Source: Parastagonospora avenae f. sp. tritici 18332-5
Lineage: Eukaryota; Ascomycota; Dothideomycetes; Pleosporales; Phaeosphaeriaceae
DNA: 64,000 bases
Reading direction: 5' to 3'
Assembly: GCA_022559985.1 (NCBI GenBank)
Contig: JAFJTR010000012.1
Span: 434,001-498,000 of the forward strand
Under the pieces are notes generated by a model, which searched no databases, was not told where the DNA came from, and worked only from the letters and a program-made list of their open reading frames with translations. A program made the position numbers and the translations under genes. Numbering within the stretch: position 1 is the stretch's first letter; each line of letters starts with the position of its first letter. This document shows positions 1 through 10,807 of the stretch, piece after piece.

Positions 1-1011
1 ACATGGCGCAGTGGCCATCCTCGGTATCGTACGGGGACTGGAGAACAGGGGCTGTTTCCTTGGGTGCAGGGAACGTGAAGTATTTCTCGAGGTATGTGTC
101 ATAACCACATTCATGTTGGCGTTGACGGGCCCGGTCCATGAAGCTCTCGTTCAGGTACAGCAGATTTTGCCAGTATTCGACATATGGCAGACCGACAACC
201 TCCTGCTGTAGTGTGTCGTCTCCAATGATGGGATCGTTGATGGAAATACCGGCGAGGTTCCAATACTTGCTGTCATTTGCTTGAATAAAGCTGTCTGCGA
301 TGTACGGGACGTAGAATCCAGCATATGACTCGCCGGTGATATACGTCTTCCAATTGTAGATACCAAAGAGATCAACAAAGCTCTTGTAAAAGCCGCGGAA
401 CTCGTTGCCTAATTCGACTTCGTTTGTGATGTTAGGAACACCTTGGGAGTATCTATATAGTATAAGTAGCTGAATACCAGACGATCATCTTAAGCATCTT
501 ACCCGACACCGACTGGCTGTTCAACCCACAAGATGTTGGTCAAGTTGTTCCAGCTGTAGGGATTCTGAACCGGTGCAGCGGTGCCAGACTCCCACGTGAA
601 CGGGCCGTTCTCTGTAAGGAATCCACTGAGCGAACTACATCCAGGGCCACCGTTCAGCCAAATGACCACCTCTTCTTGAAGCTTTGCCTGAGTCGACGGG
701 AAGAACCAGAAGAAGAGCTTGCGGGTCTCACTCGGGTCATCTGAGATAGGCAGAAGACCTGCGTACGACTCACCGACGTCGAATGAAACCTCTGGGATAC
801 CAGTACCATTGACGGCGAATGGCTCTGTCTTGTTCGTCGCGAAGAAGCTGGTAGCACGCTTGCGAATATCTGGGTGCGTGAAGGGCTTGTTCACATCGTA
901 CTTCTCCAGAATTGGCTTCTTATGCCGGAAGACACCAAGCTTGTGAGGGGAGCTTGCCGCGAGGGAAGTAGAAGCACACAACAGCGCGCTGACAATTGAA
1001 AGAAGCTTCAT
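1..1011 (-). CDS. Secreted serine carboxypeptidase (peptidase S10), 5' part, cut by the window edge
   Basis: Exon 1 runs 1011-503, a 49-nt intron covers 502-453, and exon 2 continues from 452 past the left edge. Residues 1-18 form a signal peptide. The S10 oxyanion-hole motif WLNGGPGCSS lies in exon 1, and the join at the intron gives EQPVGVGYS, the usual S10 block. Exon 2 carries GESYAGFYVPYIA, which contains the nucleophilic serine. The Asp and His of the triad lie outside the window. Family knowledge: these enzymes remove C-terminal residues from peptides in the secretory pathway, vacuole or medium. Several NxT/NxS sites fit secretion. The family is certain; vacuolar versus extracellular location is not. 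Confidence 0.93.
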
Positions 1012-2348
1012 CTTGGTAGGATGGCCTGGTCGATGTGGCTTGAAGTTTCACGCGAAGACGTAACGGCGGTATTTGAATGATTGAACAATGTGACGGCATG
1101 CATTCACAAGGGCCCTGGCACTTACCCTAGTGTAGCAGGAGGTTGTTTGTCGCCCACGCTTTTCGGGATTAGGGCTGGAAACACTGCACTAGACGGCCCT
1201 CTGCCCACAATCTCGGTGTGGCAACGCAACATGGCTGGGAAATGACGCATTCAGGAACGACTTTTATGAAGAAGCACCTTCCTGAAACGTCCTGCTTATG
1301 GTCCATCATCTCGCTGCGCCGCTCGGCGGATCTGAGCGGCCTCATCACTCACAACCCTGATTCGAGGGAGGTTTAGTTCGTTATTTGGGCTAGGGTCGAG
1401 ATAGATTAAGCCTCGGAAGCGAGGCTTATATTTGCTTGGTTAGGCCGAGCGTGCCCCACTGAAGCGCAATTGTGCGGAGGAAGATAGGACTGTGGTGGAT
1501 TAACGTGTGTTCTGGATGTAGCGGCGTGCTTGAAGAGGATTCGTATGGGTAAGACGGCATCGCGGCCTGGCGACTTGATGACGCGTGCTGTGGAATCATG
1601 CAAGGCTGCCCGGACGATAAGGAACTCGTTGTGACAGGCGGCATAACGGCGGAGGATCAGAGGGAGAGCCGATCGCATTTCCCTCAAGGCACGCCTGTGG
1701 AGTGTGAACCTTATGTGCATTTTTGTGCTGTTGTAAGGACAGCCCTGGGTGTTGTTCAATGTGGCCGGCGCCATATTCGAGAAGCACACGCGAGGGTGTC
1801 AGCAACGGCGCCCGCGGGCGCCCCTGGAGACCCTGACGAAAGGCTCATCTCAAAGCTCGAACTCAGTAAGACCGGAACTTTGTAATATTACACTGAGTTG
1901 ATTACGGCCTTTTATAAAAATGTAGCTGATGGGGTGTTTTTCCTGTAGTAAGTTCTTATTCACGCATTAATTAGATCAGATGCATCCAGAAGTGAAGCAT
2001 GGCGTGTCTTCGCGATTTGAGGTATATAGAATTAGCAATTGCCTCAAATCATCTCGTCACGAGAGTTTCGCTATCAATAAAAGGGCTAACCCGCCAACAT
2101 TGACTGGGCGATGAAGGCTATGTCGCATCGCTCTGTGTAGTTCGACAGGATGCACTTGTTGCTACGGCTTACGCTCGTCACTCATGTGGCAACTGCGCCT
2201 CCACACTGCCCCGTATTCACAATCAGGCTTCAGCGCTGAAGTCGAGTGTTGTTCACCGGAGCTTTCGGTCAGAAGCTATAACACACTACAATGGCGATCG
2301 TCGTTCCTCCACAAACTTTCCCAGGTTCTCCTTGGAAGCGAAACAACG
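1012..2348. other. Intergenic region
   Basis: This is the divergent upstream region of the carboxypeptidase (minus) and the small membrane protein (plus). Overlapping ORFs on both strands at 1406-1885 have no recognisable domain and look like chance frames in a GC-rich patch. A perfect 8-bp hairpin lies at 1408-1427. A second inverted repeat pairs 2014-2022 with 2042-2050. No gene is supported. Confidence 0.5.
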
Positions 2349-2822
2349 ATGGGCATCCCAACCACCGCGCAAGGGCCGGCTCCAGCCTACGATGACATAT
2401 TTGGTAACCACCCAGTGAATAGAAACGGTCCCTCGGGTTCGGCATCAGCAGCAAGTCATTTCACTCCTATGTTGGCATCATTAGAACGTTATACTGACAA
2501 CTCTCAGTATGCTGCAGTCGCACAAGATGATGACGTCGAGCTCCATGCACATGGTCATGACCACGTTTCCAGTCCTTCTCCGGATGAACCCCACGCGCCC
2601 GAATCGACAATAGAGAGGATTACAGAGCTGTCCAGGTCACAGCCACACACACATTGCGAGCTATGCGACGTTCAAACCGCTGCGCGACAGCGTCAAGCGC
2701 GAGAGCATGAGAAGTATTGCTGTACCATGGTGGCCATGACTTTTAGCATCGCTTTCGTATGCGCCGCCATCTTCGGCATTGTAGCCATCAGCATGCTGTC
2801 TCGGAACAAGAGACATGATTAG
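2349..2822 (+). CDS. Small protein with one C-terminal membrane segment (hypothetical)
   Basis: The single-exon frame gives 157 aa from the ATG at 2349. The frame stays open upstream to an ATG at 2184, but those 55 residues look like leader translation, so the inner start is preferred. The first ~115 residues are polar, with a His-rich patch (HAHGHDH) and a CELC pair. A hydrophobic stretch of about 23 residues follows near the C-terminus, then a short basic tail (SRNKRHD). This layout suggests a tail-anchored or single-pass protein with its N-terminus in the cytosol. The Cys and His residues might bind metal. I do not recognise a family, and the function is unknown. Confidence 0.6.
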   Translation: MGIPTTAQGPAPAYDDIFGNHPVNRNGPSGSASAASHFTPMLASLERYTDNSQYAAVAQDDDVELHAHGHDHVSSPSPDEPHAPESTIERITELSRSQPHTHCELCDVQTAARQRQAREHEKYCCTMVAMTFSIAFVCAAIFGIVAISMLSRNKRHD

Positions 2823-3681
2823 ATCTGGAAAACTAGGCCGCCAGGCGTCGGCACATTTCTTGCCCGACATTTCCCAACGAGAAGAGGTGAAAAGGTAGCC
2901 TGCCTGTATATATTCAAGAGTCCCAATAGAATTAGGTAGAGTCTCTTAGAGCTGCGTGTACATTCAGGCTCTTCTAAACTTGTCATAAGTATACTTTCAA
3001 AGACTGTTAGCTTATGTCGTGTAGGAATAATGTCGCTGCCAGGTGAGGCCAACCGTGACTCTTACGCTCGAGTCTGTGATTGACTTTTTGAGTAATGCAA
3101 AGCTTGTACCTCACGGCTGCATTCATGCGCGCCGTGTCACCGGGCGCGTTTCCAAAGTTTCCAGTTGCGAAAATACCCATGACCGTTTTATCCACTTTTC
3201 GATGCTTCTTTTCATATCGACCCCGGTCTTTTTCAACTCGCTACCTTACATCTTACAACCCAACTCCACTTACCCACATCCCAACTCCACGTGTGTACAA
3301 CAAATGAGGCGACATTCGGCATTCGTCGGTAAGAAGTTTTTCTTTATGTATAGCACTTCTCGAAGACGATATTGTGTCGTTACATCCGGGATCGGAACTG
3401 CGGATCTACCGAGGCCTGCAATATGCAAAAGCTTGTCTCATTCGCTCCAAGCCCTACAAGGCTGCTCCAATGCAATGAACATCACATTTGCTGGAGCGAT
3501 GGTTCCTCCGGATAGATTGACGCACTTTCCGACTTTCAGGGTGCCGTTCCAAATGCTGATGCTGCCGAATTCGGTACCATGGTACTGTTGCCGGGCTCGG
3601 AAACATATAAGAAGACACTTTGTATAATCCGCCAATACTACCTTCATCTCCATCTTCATCGCAACTCCGACTTCATACAAG
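2823..3681. other. Upstream region of the LPMO-like gene
   Basis: A TATAA motif at 3606-3610 lies about 75 nt before the ATG at 3682 and is a plausible core promoter. Plus-strand ORFs here (3043-3627) show no domain and read as leader. On the minus strand, about 3438-3595 can be read as a fragment resembling fungal small secreted proteins (see findings). No intact gene is supported. Confidence 0.4.
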
Positions 3682-4384
3682 ATGCAGTTCACCATCGCAG
3701 CCCTCCTGACCGTCGTCCCCGCCGTGCTCGGCCATGGACTCATCCAGTCGCCTCCCTCGCGCCCCGTCGGCCCCGCGATCATCGCAAACTGTGGTCCCAA
3801 AGTCGAGCAGGACATCCGCCTCGACAACACCTCGCACGTCGAAGGCCTCCCCGAGCTCGCCGCTAAGGACACCGCCTACAATGCCGAGAAATGCAACCTC
3901 TGGCTCTGTAAAGGCCTCCAGTTCGCCGACAATATGAATAACACTCAGACCTGGCATGCAGGCCAAGTCATCCCGCTCAAGGTGTGGATCCGCATCCCGC
4001 ACGAGGGAAGCGCCAACGTGAGCATCGTTGACACCAAGACAAACGAGATCGTTGGAGACATGTTGAAAGTGTGGAGCGAAGGATATGCGCCGGGCAAGAA
4101 GGAGAGCGATGTGCCGGAAGACCAGAAGGTGTTCAGCGTTACGGTGCCTGAGGGTCTGGAGACTAGGTGCGCGACTGCTGGAGCTTGCGTGAGTTCTCCC
4201 CCCTTTTCCTCACCCCCAACCCCTCCCCCCAGTTGATATATATGAGATCTCATACTGACAACGACGATAGGTCTTGCAATGGTGGTGGTACGGCAATAGT
4301 GCACGTCAGACGTATGAGTCTTGCGTTGACTTCAAGATCGCGAACAAGACGATGCCCAGGCGACGGGCGTCGTTCCGTGCATAG
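3682..4384 (+). CDS. Secreted LPMO-like (chitin-binding type-4 fold) copper protein
   Basis: Two exons, 3682-4188 and 4271-4384, flank an 82-nt GT-AG intron and encode 206 aa. Residues 1-17 are a signal peptide; cleavage leaves His18 (HGLIQSPP) as the mature N-terminus, the first ligand of a lytic polysaccharide monooxygenase copper brace. His107 in the IPHEG context is the likely second ligand. Exon 2 supplies a QWWWYG block and a CVDF segment whose Phe190 could fill the axial position. Four or more cysteines fit disulfides. Family knowledge: LPMOs cleave chitin, cellulose or pectin oxidatively with a reductant and H2O2 or O2. The overall pattern is nearest the AA10/AA17 type; the exact AA class and substrate are not settled. 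There is no carbohydrate-binding module, and the tail is short and basic. Confidence 0.75.
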
Positions 4385-4764
4385 TTGGGTCGGCTTTTTG
4401 GTGAAACACAGGTCACGTGAGCCATGCAGACCATTAGAACTCCATAGACAACGTATACAACCACTTCAAACTCTGTGTAAAGCGATCGTGAATCCATATG
4501 GGTGCGTGAAGAGTGTGCTGTCACCAGGTTTAGCAATAATTCGTGCGCGTTCTGTTTGAACTCGACCCACTATTAGAGGGCAACTGTCATCTTGTAGATA
4601 ACCCTGAATGGACTCAATCGCTGATCAGTATGTTGCAAATAGCACAGAAAACTTTGAAGATAAGCAGCCTAATAGAACTGCCCTTGGATGGTGCTCAGGA
4701 TCGTGATGCCTGGCGCGCACGAATTATTGCTGCACCTGGTGCTGTTACTCTTGTGTCGAACTGC
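4385..4764. other. Convergent 3' region
   Basis: These 380 nt lie between the stop of the LPMO-like gene and the stop of RAD30 on the other strand. They probably hold both 3' UTRs. The remaining frames are shadows of the RAD30 3' end, and I see no further gene. Confidence 0.4.
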
Positions 4765-6930
4765 TCAGCCTTGCCGTCCAAAAGCCAACTTGGCCTGTCC
4801 CTTCTCTCCGGTACCACCTCTACTAACACCACCACTGCCAGGTGGTCGACCTCGACCTCTGGTCGGCTTTGCGCCGGTAGGTGTTTTGCGACCACTCGGC
4901 GCTACAGGTTGCGGGACGGGAGTATTTCGCTCTTGGAATCTCATCTCCTTCGATAAGTCGAGAGCAAAATGATAGTCTATATGCTCCGCCTTCTCGTCGA
5001 TGGGTAGGTGTATGTTGCATTGGGCGCAGAAGTATGTATTCAGGGTCTTCTGTTGAGGTGGGGGTTTTGGCTGCGCGACAGTATCACTACGGGACGACTG
5101 GTTTGAAGGTGGAGAGTGTGATCGGGGCGGAGGCTGTGCGGATGGCGGCTTGTCTGATCTGTACATATCGACATTCGAGCTCTGCCGTTCTAGTGGTGGA
5201 GTAGAAGGCCTCTCAAATTCTTCGTCCCGCATCTCTTCAAACATGTCTTCATCTTCAGGCTCGTCGATGTTGTCTTCTGTCTCTTCTCTCGTTGACTCGT
5301 TGTGGGCTTTCAACAGTATAGCTCTGGCGGCATCAAAGTCTTTTTTCTTGTCGTCTTTTGGGCCGAAGAACTGTGCAATGTTGCCTTTCGTTTTTCGCCG
5401 CTTCGCTGGTGGTTCGCCAGTACTGACAGATCTACCTGTAGACATCATTGCCTTGGCCTCTTCTCCACGAACCAGAAAGCCGCCGATGCCTTTGTTATTG
5501 GAGATACCATCCTCGAAGCCTCCCACACTGAGAGAAAGGTTGGCGCAAGGCCACGCTCGACCATCAACCACAACTTGTGCTAGCAAATTCTTCGCGAGGT
5601 CAAATAATGTAGCTTCTGATAGAGGCTTTCCTTGTGGAATAGGTGCTTGTCGGCTCCTGGTTTGCGCACCTTGCCGGTGGTGCAAGTTGATCGTCTTTGG
5701 CCTTCTCTTGTTCTCTAGTACGCCCTCTTCAACACATCTCGAAAAGATGTCGGCTGTGAAAATGCGTAACCACTTCACGCCTTGTTCGAAAGAGTTGATC
5801 GCAGGACGGAAGGACTTCGCTGACAACATGCTCTTTATTTGAGTGCGTGGATTGACCTCGCTGTGGTCTTCGCCTCTTATGATGTTGTACAGCCAGCTAC
5901 CTGTGTCATCGCCCAGCTTCTTGAGTTGATCCAAGGGCTGCTCCATAAGACCCTTGACCAGATCCGTCCCGAACATTGCAACTGCTTCGTCCCCAAGTTT
6001 ACCACCAAGCATTCGAATCTTGGTGAACTTCATGTCGGAGAGAAAGTGTTTGACAGCGCGGTTTCGAATTACGGTCTGCTGGTTTGGCTTCTTGTATCCT
6101 GAGCCTAGCTTAGCTAGCATCTTGTTTTTGGCCACGCCTCCAGAGCAAGTATATCCCAACTTCTCCTTGATGTTTTTGCGAACGTCGCGTACGATCTCCG
6201 AGGCGATGACCGTGCATACATCATCCCAATCCGGGTCTCGGTCTTCGCCGTCCTCTTCTCCCGTTTCGACCAGCGCATCGGCGGCCCAGTCTAAGACCGT
6301 CGTTGGCACCTTGGGTAGCCGCTCTGTTGGATCATCATATGGCGCTGGTCCTCTCAATTCAGGGTATCTCTCCAGCAGTATATTGTGTATCTGGCCACTC
6401 AGATCCATGAACACCTCATCGATACTCGCTTTCTCGACTCGTTGCTCTTTCTCGGGCAGCGACTCTTTTATACATTTCAAGATCCTCCTACACTCCAACC
6501 GGTATGGGTCCAGGCTGACTTTGTGTGTGGCCATGTTCTTGAAAGAATCCTCATGATATGCCCATTTCTCGTCGCCCTCCTTCCATGTTGCCACATGTTG
6601 TAGTACGAGGTTGGGACATTGCTTCAGAGCCTCTGTAGAGGTCACGTGTCTACTCAGTCCAAATGCTCGTGCTGGGTAGTTGATCGCTATGAGACCCTGC
6701 CATTGCTGTACGGCGAGTGGCAATGCGGGGTCAATACCGAGGCGTACAGTCTCGCATTGCGCGTAGAAAGCATCGAGATCGACGTGCGCGATGACGCGAA
6801 GAGGTGTTTGCGGGCTATATGATTTCAGCTGGTGGAGCTGCTTGTACGTGAACTTGGATTTCGGGATGCGCCGCGGGGAGGTGATGGAGAAGGGCGAGGA
6901 GGCAAAGTTGGGCGCCGGTGAGGACATCAT
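4765..6930 (-). CDS. RAD30: DNA polymerase eta (Y-family translesion polymerase)
   Basis: Intron-free frame of 721 aa. The palm begins with HVDLDAFYAQCE (first catalytic Asp, FY steric gate) and continues to the SIDE motif (KASIDEVFMDLS), which carries the second acidic pair. The thumb/HhH part (GGVAKNKMLAKLGSG) and little-finger domain follow. The C-terminal third is regulatory: KGNIAQFFG is PIP-like, QKTLNTYF fits the PCNA-binding consensus, and a UBZ zinc finger follows directly (CAQCNIHLP, then His residues near HIDYH). The last ~50 residues are Gly/Arg-rich. Family knowledge: Pol eta copies accurately past UV thymine dimers when recruited by ubiquitinated PCNA in the nucleus. All catalytic motifs are present and length is normal. 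Confidence 0.96.
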   Translation of the reverse strand: MMSSPAPNFASSPFSITSPRRIPKSKFTYKQLHQLKSYSPQTPLRVIAHVDLDAFYAQCETVRLGIDPALPLAVQQWQGLIAINYPARAFGLSRHVTSTEALKQCPNLVLQHVATWKEGDEKWAYHEDSFKNMATHKVSLDPYRLECRRILKCIKESLPEKEQRVEKASIDEVFMDLSGQIHNILLERYPELRGPAPYDDPTERLPKVPTTVLDWAADALVETGEEDGEDRDPDWDDVCTVIASEIVRDVRKNIKEKLGYTCSGGVAKNKMLAKLGSGYKKPNQQTVIRNRAVKHFLSDMKFTKIRMLGGKLGDEAVAMFGTDLVKGLMEQPLDQLKKLGDDTGSWLYNIIRGEDHSEVNPRTQIKSMLSAKSFRPAINSFEQGVKWLRIFTADIFSRCVEEGVLENKRRPKTINLHHRQGAQTRSRQAPIPQGKPLSEATLFDLAKNLLAQVVVDGRAWPCANLSLSVGGFEDGISNNKGIGGFLVRGEEAKAMMSTGRSVSTGEPPAKRRKTKGNIAQFFGPKDDKKKDFDAARAILLKAHNESTREETEDNIDEPEDEDMFEEMRDEEFERPSTPPLERQSSNVDMYRSDKPPSAQPPPRSHSPPSNQSSRSDTVAQPKPPPQQKTLNTYFCAQCNIHLPIDEKAEHIDYHFALDLSKEMRFQERNTPVPQPVAPSGRKTPTGAKPTRGRGRPPGSGGVSRGGTGEKGQAKLAFGRQG

Positions 6931-7469
6931 CGGCAGTTAGGCCATGCTTGAGCGTTTTGAGGCCAGTGATAGATATCGCTAAGTAACAAACACGCTGCAA
7001 CACGTTCTTGATATGTGGGACTGTTAGTGAACAGGGTCGTCGCGTCGCGTGTTCCCGCGATCCCGTGCATGCGCGTCATCTATCAGATCCAGATCCGGCT
7101 AACCCGATAAGGCCATGCTCGATCTGAGCAGCAACGGTTTCAACCGTCCTACATTTCGGACTCAAGATTAATAAATGTCAATCCGCGTTATGTATGTTAG
7201 AGTCACTAGAGCATCGAATTGTCAAGATGACCTCAAAGAGCAACGAGAATCAAAGAACTCTAGCCATGTCGTCATCGATTTCTCGATAGTCTGGAAACGA
7301 TACTAATGTCAAAGCTCATGTAGCTTAAGTACATGCTCAGAGCATTGCTCTATGAAATCTAGTTCGACTGCTCCATCTATACATCTCTGTTTGTTACCAC
7401 ATCAAATCAAGCAAGCACCGCCCCTCCACCTGTCAAACCAAATCCTTCCGACTCCGGTCCTGGGCCAAC
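6931..7469. other. Divergent intergenic region
   Basis: This region separates RAD30 (minus) from the small plus-strand gene at 7470 and should hold both promoters. I see no clear TATA box or domain-bearing ORF. Confidence 0.4.
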
Positions 7470-7733
7470 ATGAATTCCCTTTTCAAAGCCAAACGACTTC
7501 TGCCCATATCTCTAAACTTGCTAGCCATTGGCGGCTCAACATTCTACCTCCAAACGAGAATTGCATACAACCTCGAAGAGCAAGAAGCACGATTAGACGA
7601 AATCGAAGGGACGCTGAGAGGTCACATCGGCTTGATCGAAGACGCGCTGGACCGGATTGAGGGAAAGAAGAACAGCAACAAAATGGAGGAATTGTATGGG
7701 AAGAGAGGCAGGGATGAGAAGGAGAAGAAGTGA
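7470..7733 (+). CDS. Small membrane-anchored coiled-coil protein (hypothetical, possibly mitochondrial)
   Basis: Single-exon frame of 87 aa. A short basic N-terminus (MNSLFKAKRLLP) leads into a hydrophobic segment at residues ~11-28 and then a charged helical stretch (~33-65) with heptad-like spacing, ending in a lysine-rich tail. The layout resembles small inner-mitochondrial-membrane or ER proteins that expose a soluble coiled coil. No catalytic motif is visible and I do not recognise the family. The ATG at 7470 is the first in frame. Compact size, clean amphipathic pattern and position between two genes support a real gene. Confidence 0.6.
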   Translation: MNSLFKAKRLLPISLNLLAIGGSTFYLQTRIAYNLEEQEARLDEIEGTLRGHIGLIEDALDRIEGKKNSNKMEELYGKRGRDEKEKK

Positions 7734-8026
7734 TGAATATTAGAATGAAACATCGTCGCTGGGTACCTTGTTCACCAAACATGAGCTAAATCGAAACCCT
7801 TCACTGTGATGTCTATGTCATGCGTGCTCCTGTGGTGCTTGCGATCAACAAGGCTGATCGATTTCTGCAGCAACGCTCGGGTCTCACACCACACAGCCAC
7901 GCATCTACAGTCTAGCCCGCCTCTTCATTACCCGTGTCATCAACGACGTGTCCATCGCGATGCTTCCTTATTCTTCTCCCAATATTGGTGCGTCATTGCT
8001 CACCGCGCGCCAGATAAACAGCTCCG

Positions 8027-10807
8027 ATGGCAGAGGTCATCGGTCTCACGGCTAGCATCATTCAGATCGCCGGTGCGGGCGCCAAGCTGTCCTCCGCACT
8101 TTACCACTTCACAACCTCCGCTGTGCGCGCGGACCAGGACATCACCGATATCGCAAGCGATGTTGAGCTAACATCCAACGCACTCGAGAGTGTTGGCAAG
8201 GTTTTCGAAACAGAAGATGCGAAGTCGCTGGTTTCGAAAAAAGCTATACAAGACGCAAACAACATCATAAAGCGATGCGAGGCTGTTTTCAATGATATTT
8301 CCGAGCTCGTTGATAAGAGAAGGAAGAGTGCGAAAGATGGAAAGAAGGGTTTGAGCGTCATTGGCAAGCTGGCGTGGCCGATGAAGGAGCAAAGAGTCGA
8401 GCTGCATAAAAGAAGATTAGACAGCCTGAAAAATAGTCTTGTGTTATTGCTGCATGTGCTGCAACTCGCACAAGGACAGGCTCGTGGGTACGCTCGAAGC
8501 TTGCAGTCCGTTATTGATGTTGTGCTGACTGTTTTCATAGGCAGCTGGAGAAGGACACCTTGGAAAAGGAACGCGACAAGATTCGAGAGCTTCACCAGCG
8601 ACAGCAAGACTCTCTCAAGTGCCTGCAAGCGCTCGAAACCAAAGTCAGCAAGGTTGCACTGGACGATGAAGTGACGTTGACGGGATCCGCAACGACCTCA
8701 AGAATACCAACTCTCGACCTTATGCTCCATAATCCAACGCATGATACGCTTCTGTCGACACAAACCAGTGGCCAGAAGGGGCAACACTCCAACAAAATAA
8801 ATTCCACGGATGTAGAATCCGACACGTCCGACAGCGAAGTCACTACTACCGACGACGAAGACGAGCATCTGTCCCTGGAGGAAATCGCTACGGCGGCAAA
8901 ACACGTGCAGAAACTTCTCAAGCGTATCACGAAGTTGCAACACACTTTTGACACTACGCGAAAAAGCAAGAACCACAAGAAGAAGAGGGTCGATAAGCTT
9001 TATCAACGGTTCTGTCGAAAATGGGAGGCGGACGTTGCTGTGACTCGGCCTCTGCAGCCAATTCTACAACCTGACAGAGAAATGGACCAGCATAAACCCT
9101 TCATTCCCACTCCAAGGTCTAATGAATCGCAAAACCTAAGAGTGCCAACATTGCCGTCAATATCAGAGCCCCTTTCTTTTGGTACTATTTCCAATGGACC
9201 GCAGGATGAGTCCAAGGCACGAATGGCTGTTACAAAAAAGAAAAAGGCAAGTAAGCCAAGACTCAGAATCGGTCCAGAAGATGTGAACCCCCCGGCGGAA
9301 AACCCGGGTTTGGTTGAAAGGCGACCACTACCACCGCCACTGTATTTGATGGCGCCGATGGACATTGCGCCTAGATCACTTTCGCCACCAGTTTTGCATG
9401 CCGGCGTTATCTCTGCAGCCATTGGCCGGAGTGAACAATATAGTCATTCACATGCGTACTCGTCGTCCAGCAGGTACCCCTTGCGTGTCGTTGACGATGC
9501 AAACAAGGGGTCTGAATCAGTCCATGATAAAGAGCCTGTAAAGCTATTTCATGAAGTAGCTGATACTGTCCCGGAGAATCACACTGAAGACGATCCGTTG
9601 GCATGCAACTATCCCGCTTGCGATAAGATATTCTACCGCCGGGACATTCTGCAGAGGCATCAGGCACTTCAGTAGGTACAATCTTACAATCACATGTTCG
9701 TTACTGATCACAAGCAGCACTTATTCCAGTGATTGGGGATGTGAAGACCCTACACCTGTCACGGCTTCTGATTTCCGTAGGAAGTCTTCTGTCACAGACT
9801 CTCCTGCCACCAACGGCATCAGCAAGCCTTGTCATCGAAAGGGCCCTCTCCCTGCCATTTCTGCCGACCCGAGCGACAAGATTGCGCTGAAGCGAGCCCG
9901 CAACACTCTTGCGGCTCGTGAGTCCCGGCAGAGGAAGTTTGAGCACGTCTCTGAGCTCGAGAAGCGCAACATTGCCAACAAGATATCTAGCAGTTTGGGT
10001 GAGCTAGGAGATGTGTCAGACGCTCCGTCTGAATTGACACCGCAACCGACAACAGCTGGCGATATTTACGACGAGGACGAGCCGGTGGCGGAGACAGAAC
10101 GGGTGGAAAACATGCCTCGAAAACTCGCGCGCTTGCCTACTGACACATCATTGGCAGAAGCACCATGCACAAGAACAACGCGAAGTAAGCTGAAGCATTC
10201 AAACTCAATTGATCAACAAGTACTGGTACCACCTACATCCCTAAAGAACGGCCAAAACACAATGGCAGAGACGTCAAACACGACGCCTATCTCACTAGAG
10301 CAGGTGTCCAAACGCAGAGGGAGACCTGCAACAGTTCGTTGGTCGGGACGCATGGAAATGATGGCAGATGAGAAGGCCGGTCCAATAACTGGGAGTCTAC
10401 CACCTTGGATCAAAGACGAAGTGGAAGACTTAGACTTCGACCTTGAAGATGACATATGCATAGACTTGGGAGATGATTTGCCCTCATTTCAGCAACACGA
10501 TGCTGACAACGCAGCTTCTGTGCCACAGAACTCGGCATGCCTTCACGACATAGCGCATGGGACTAGTTCAAACGTCGGAAACTTTGAAAGTACACAAAAG
10601 GTACAGGATGGTCTCAAGAAGATGAAAAGATCGAAACCCATAAAAGGTCTGAATTTGGCTAGCGAACCTGTTTTCAAGAGGCAGAGGTTAAATACGACTG
10701 TTCAGGCAAACATGACAGCTACGGGTAACTATGCGCTGCCCGACCAAGCCGTGGAGAGAGACATTGTCGACGTTTTGCTGGACCAGTGGACGGTCACTAG
10801 ACACTGA
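8027..10807 (+). CDS. Composite regulator-like protein: fungal STAND-type N-domain, C2H2 finger, bZIP-like basic region, AT-hook
   Basis: Three exons (8027-8487, 8541-9671, 9718-10807) encode 893 aa. Residues 1-150 match the helical N-terminal domain found on fungal STAND proteins (start MAEVIGLTASIIQIAGAGA). A coiled coil follows (EKERDKIRELHQRQQ). Exon 2 ends inside a C2H2 finger (CNYPACDK, then RHQAL); splicing CA to C creates the last His, giving C-x4-C-x12-H-x3-H. Exon 3 carries KRARNTLAARESRQRK, a GCN4/CPC1-like basic region with the N-x7-R signature, but no leucine zipper follows. A KRRGRPA AT-hook core lies further on, then acidic stretches and a basic KKMKRSK patch. A DNA-binding nuclear role is inferred. 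The second intron has a weak donor (GTAGGT), so a two-gene alternative is possible. Confidence 0.65.

Noticed and set aside
1406..1885. Overlapping frames of 95-127 codons on both strands
   Set aside because: Arg/His/Ser/Pro-rich sequence with no domain, no splice logic and coding on both strands at once; looks like chance in GC-rich DNA.
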